From positions 1-5,345 of the forward strand of contig CAKZYM010000412.1 in the NCBI GenBank assembly GCA_937884685.1: 5,345 bases of DNA, written 5' to 3'. The notes beneath the pieces are model-generated. The model had not been told where the DNA came from and made no database searches. It was given only the letters and a program-made list of their open reading frames with translations. Origin of the DNA: an uncultured Calothrix sp. Its GTDB lineage: Bacteria; Cyanobacteriota; Cyanobacteriia; Cyanobacteriales; Nostocaceae. Made by a program: the position numbers and the translations under genes. The stretch's first letter is position 1, and each line of letters opens with the position of its first letter. Shown here in pieces: positions 5,071-5,345 of the stretch.

Positions 5071-5345
5071 TTACAGCTTTAACCCATAAGGGTTGCCTTG
5101 TATATCGAACCCATTGCAATTCCCAGGTTGCATCATAGGAAGCCCAGAAGCTGGATTAATCATGCTGTTTTGATTTGAAGCAGGAGTGGCAGGAGTACTG
5201 CGGTCTAAATATTCCAACGTGATTTTGCAGGGAGTACCACTGAGCTTCTCGCACCCCCGCAAAGCAGTTGAGATGGCTGCTTCTTGAGTACTAAAACCGG
5301 TTGAGACACCCCAAGCCTTTCCGTTATTCTGAGCAACAGCCATAT
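5071..5345 (-). CDS. DUF4189-like protein, partial (5' end outside window)
   Basis: About 90 codons are visible and the frame is still open at the window edge. The Met at 5341-5343 is probably internal, because the domain's first strand (here MAVAQNNGKAWG) normally lies well inside an exported protein after a signal peptide. Counted from that Met, residues 2-48 follow the DUF4189 pattern: AVAQ..G.AWG.STGFSTQEAA...AL..C, then a second cysteine (Cys31, Cys39) and a hydrophobic strand (KITLEY). DUF4189 domains are small, usually exported, of unknown biochemical role, and commonly have conserved cysteines thought to pair. A Pro/Asn/Ser/Met-rich linker (about 49-74) leads to a short tail with Cys76 and the pattern GNCNGFDIQGNPYG. 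The stop is TAA at 5071-5073. The family call is by eye and fairly good; the function is unknown. Confidence 0.75.
   Translation of the reverse strand, partial: MAVAQNNGKAWGVSTGFSTQEAAISTALRGCEKLSGTPCKITLEYLDRSTPATPASNQNSMINPASGLPMMQPGNCNGFDIQGNPYGLKL

Noticed and set aside
1..5345. CRISPR array, tRNA or rRNA gene
   Set aside because: No regularly spaced repeats, no cloverleaf or conserved T-loop sequence, and no rRNA-like conserved segments were seen on either strand.

Overview
The window is AT-rich and gene-poor. It reads like chromosomal accessory DNA from a filamentous, probably heterocyst-forming, cyanobacterium. That assignment is inference: it rests on the AT-rich codon use, the long spacers full of inverted repeats, a DUF4189-type small exported protein, and a dynamin-like GTPase. 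No rRNA, tRNA, transposase or CRISPR array was found to pin down the taxon.

Layout. Positions 1-179 are a short leader with an 11-bp hairpin. A plus-strand gene (180-1040) encodes an exported protein of unknown function. Its reading frame continues in apparently protein-like sequence for 23 codons past its stop (to 1112), which suggests a recent nonsense mutation or a heterogeneous C-terminus. A gene-poor spacer of about 1.2 kb follows (1113-2321). It holds a plausible 48-codon small ORF (1292-1438), a hairpin that wraps a perfect AGGAGG ribosome-binding sequence and a 21-codon mini-ORF (1472-1568), and a strongly structured element of about 160 bp (2003-2162) in front of the next gene.

The largest gene (2322-4067, plus) encodes a 581-residue GTPase with membrane segments near the N-terminus and a glycine-rich hydrophobic hairpin near the C-terminus. 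This architecture resembles bacterial dynamin-like or other membrane-remodelling GTPases. It converges on a minus-strand gene (4313-4876) for a Tat-exported protein made almost entirely of three ChW-like repeats. A strong minus-strand intrinsic terminator (4201-4245, with its U-tract just beyond) lies between the two. At the right edge, a minus-strand gene that runs off the window (5071-5345) ends in a DUF4189-like domain.

How the genes fit together. Three of the four main proteins are probably exported or surface proteins, and the fourth is a membrane-associated GTPase. The theme is therefore the cell envelope, but nothing indicates that the genes form an operon: they are separated by long spacers and have their own signals. 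The items most worth a second look are the structured element ahead of the GTPase, the interrupted C-terminus of the first gene, the unusual ChW variant with a possible three-fold fold, and the hairpin holding a ribosome-binding site.
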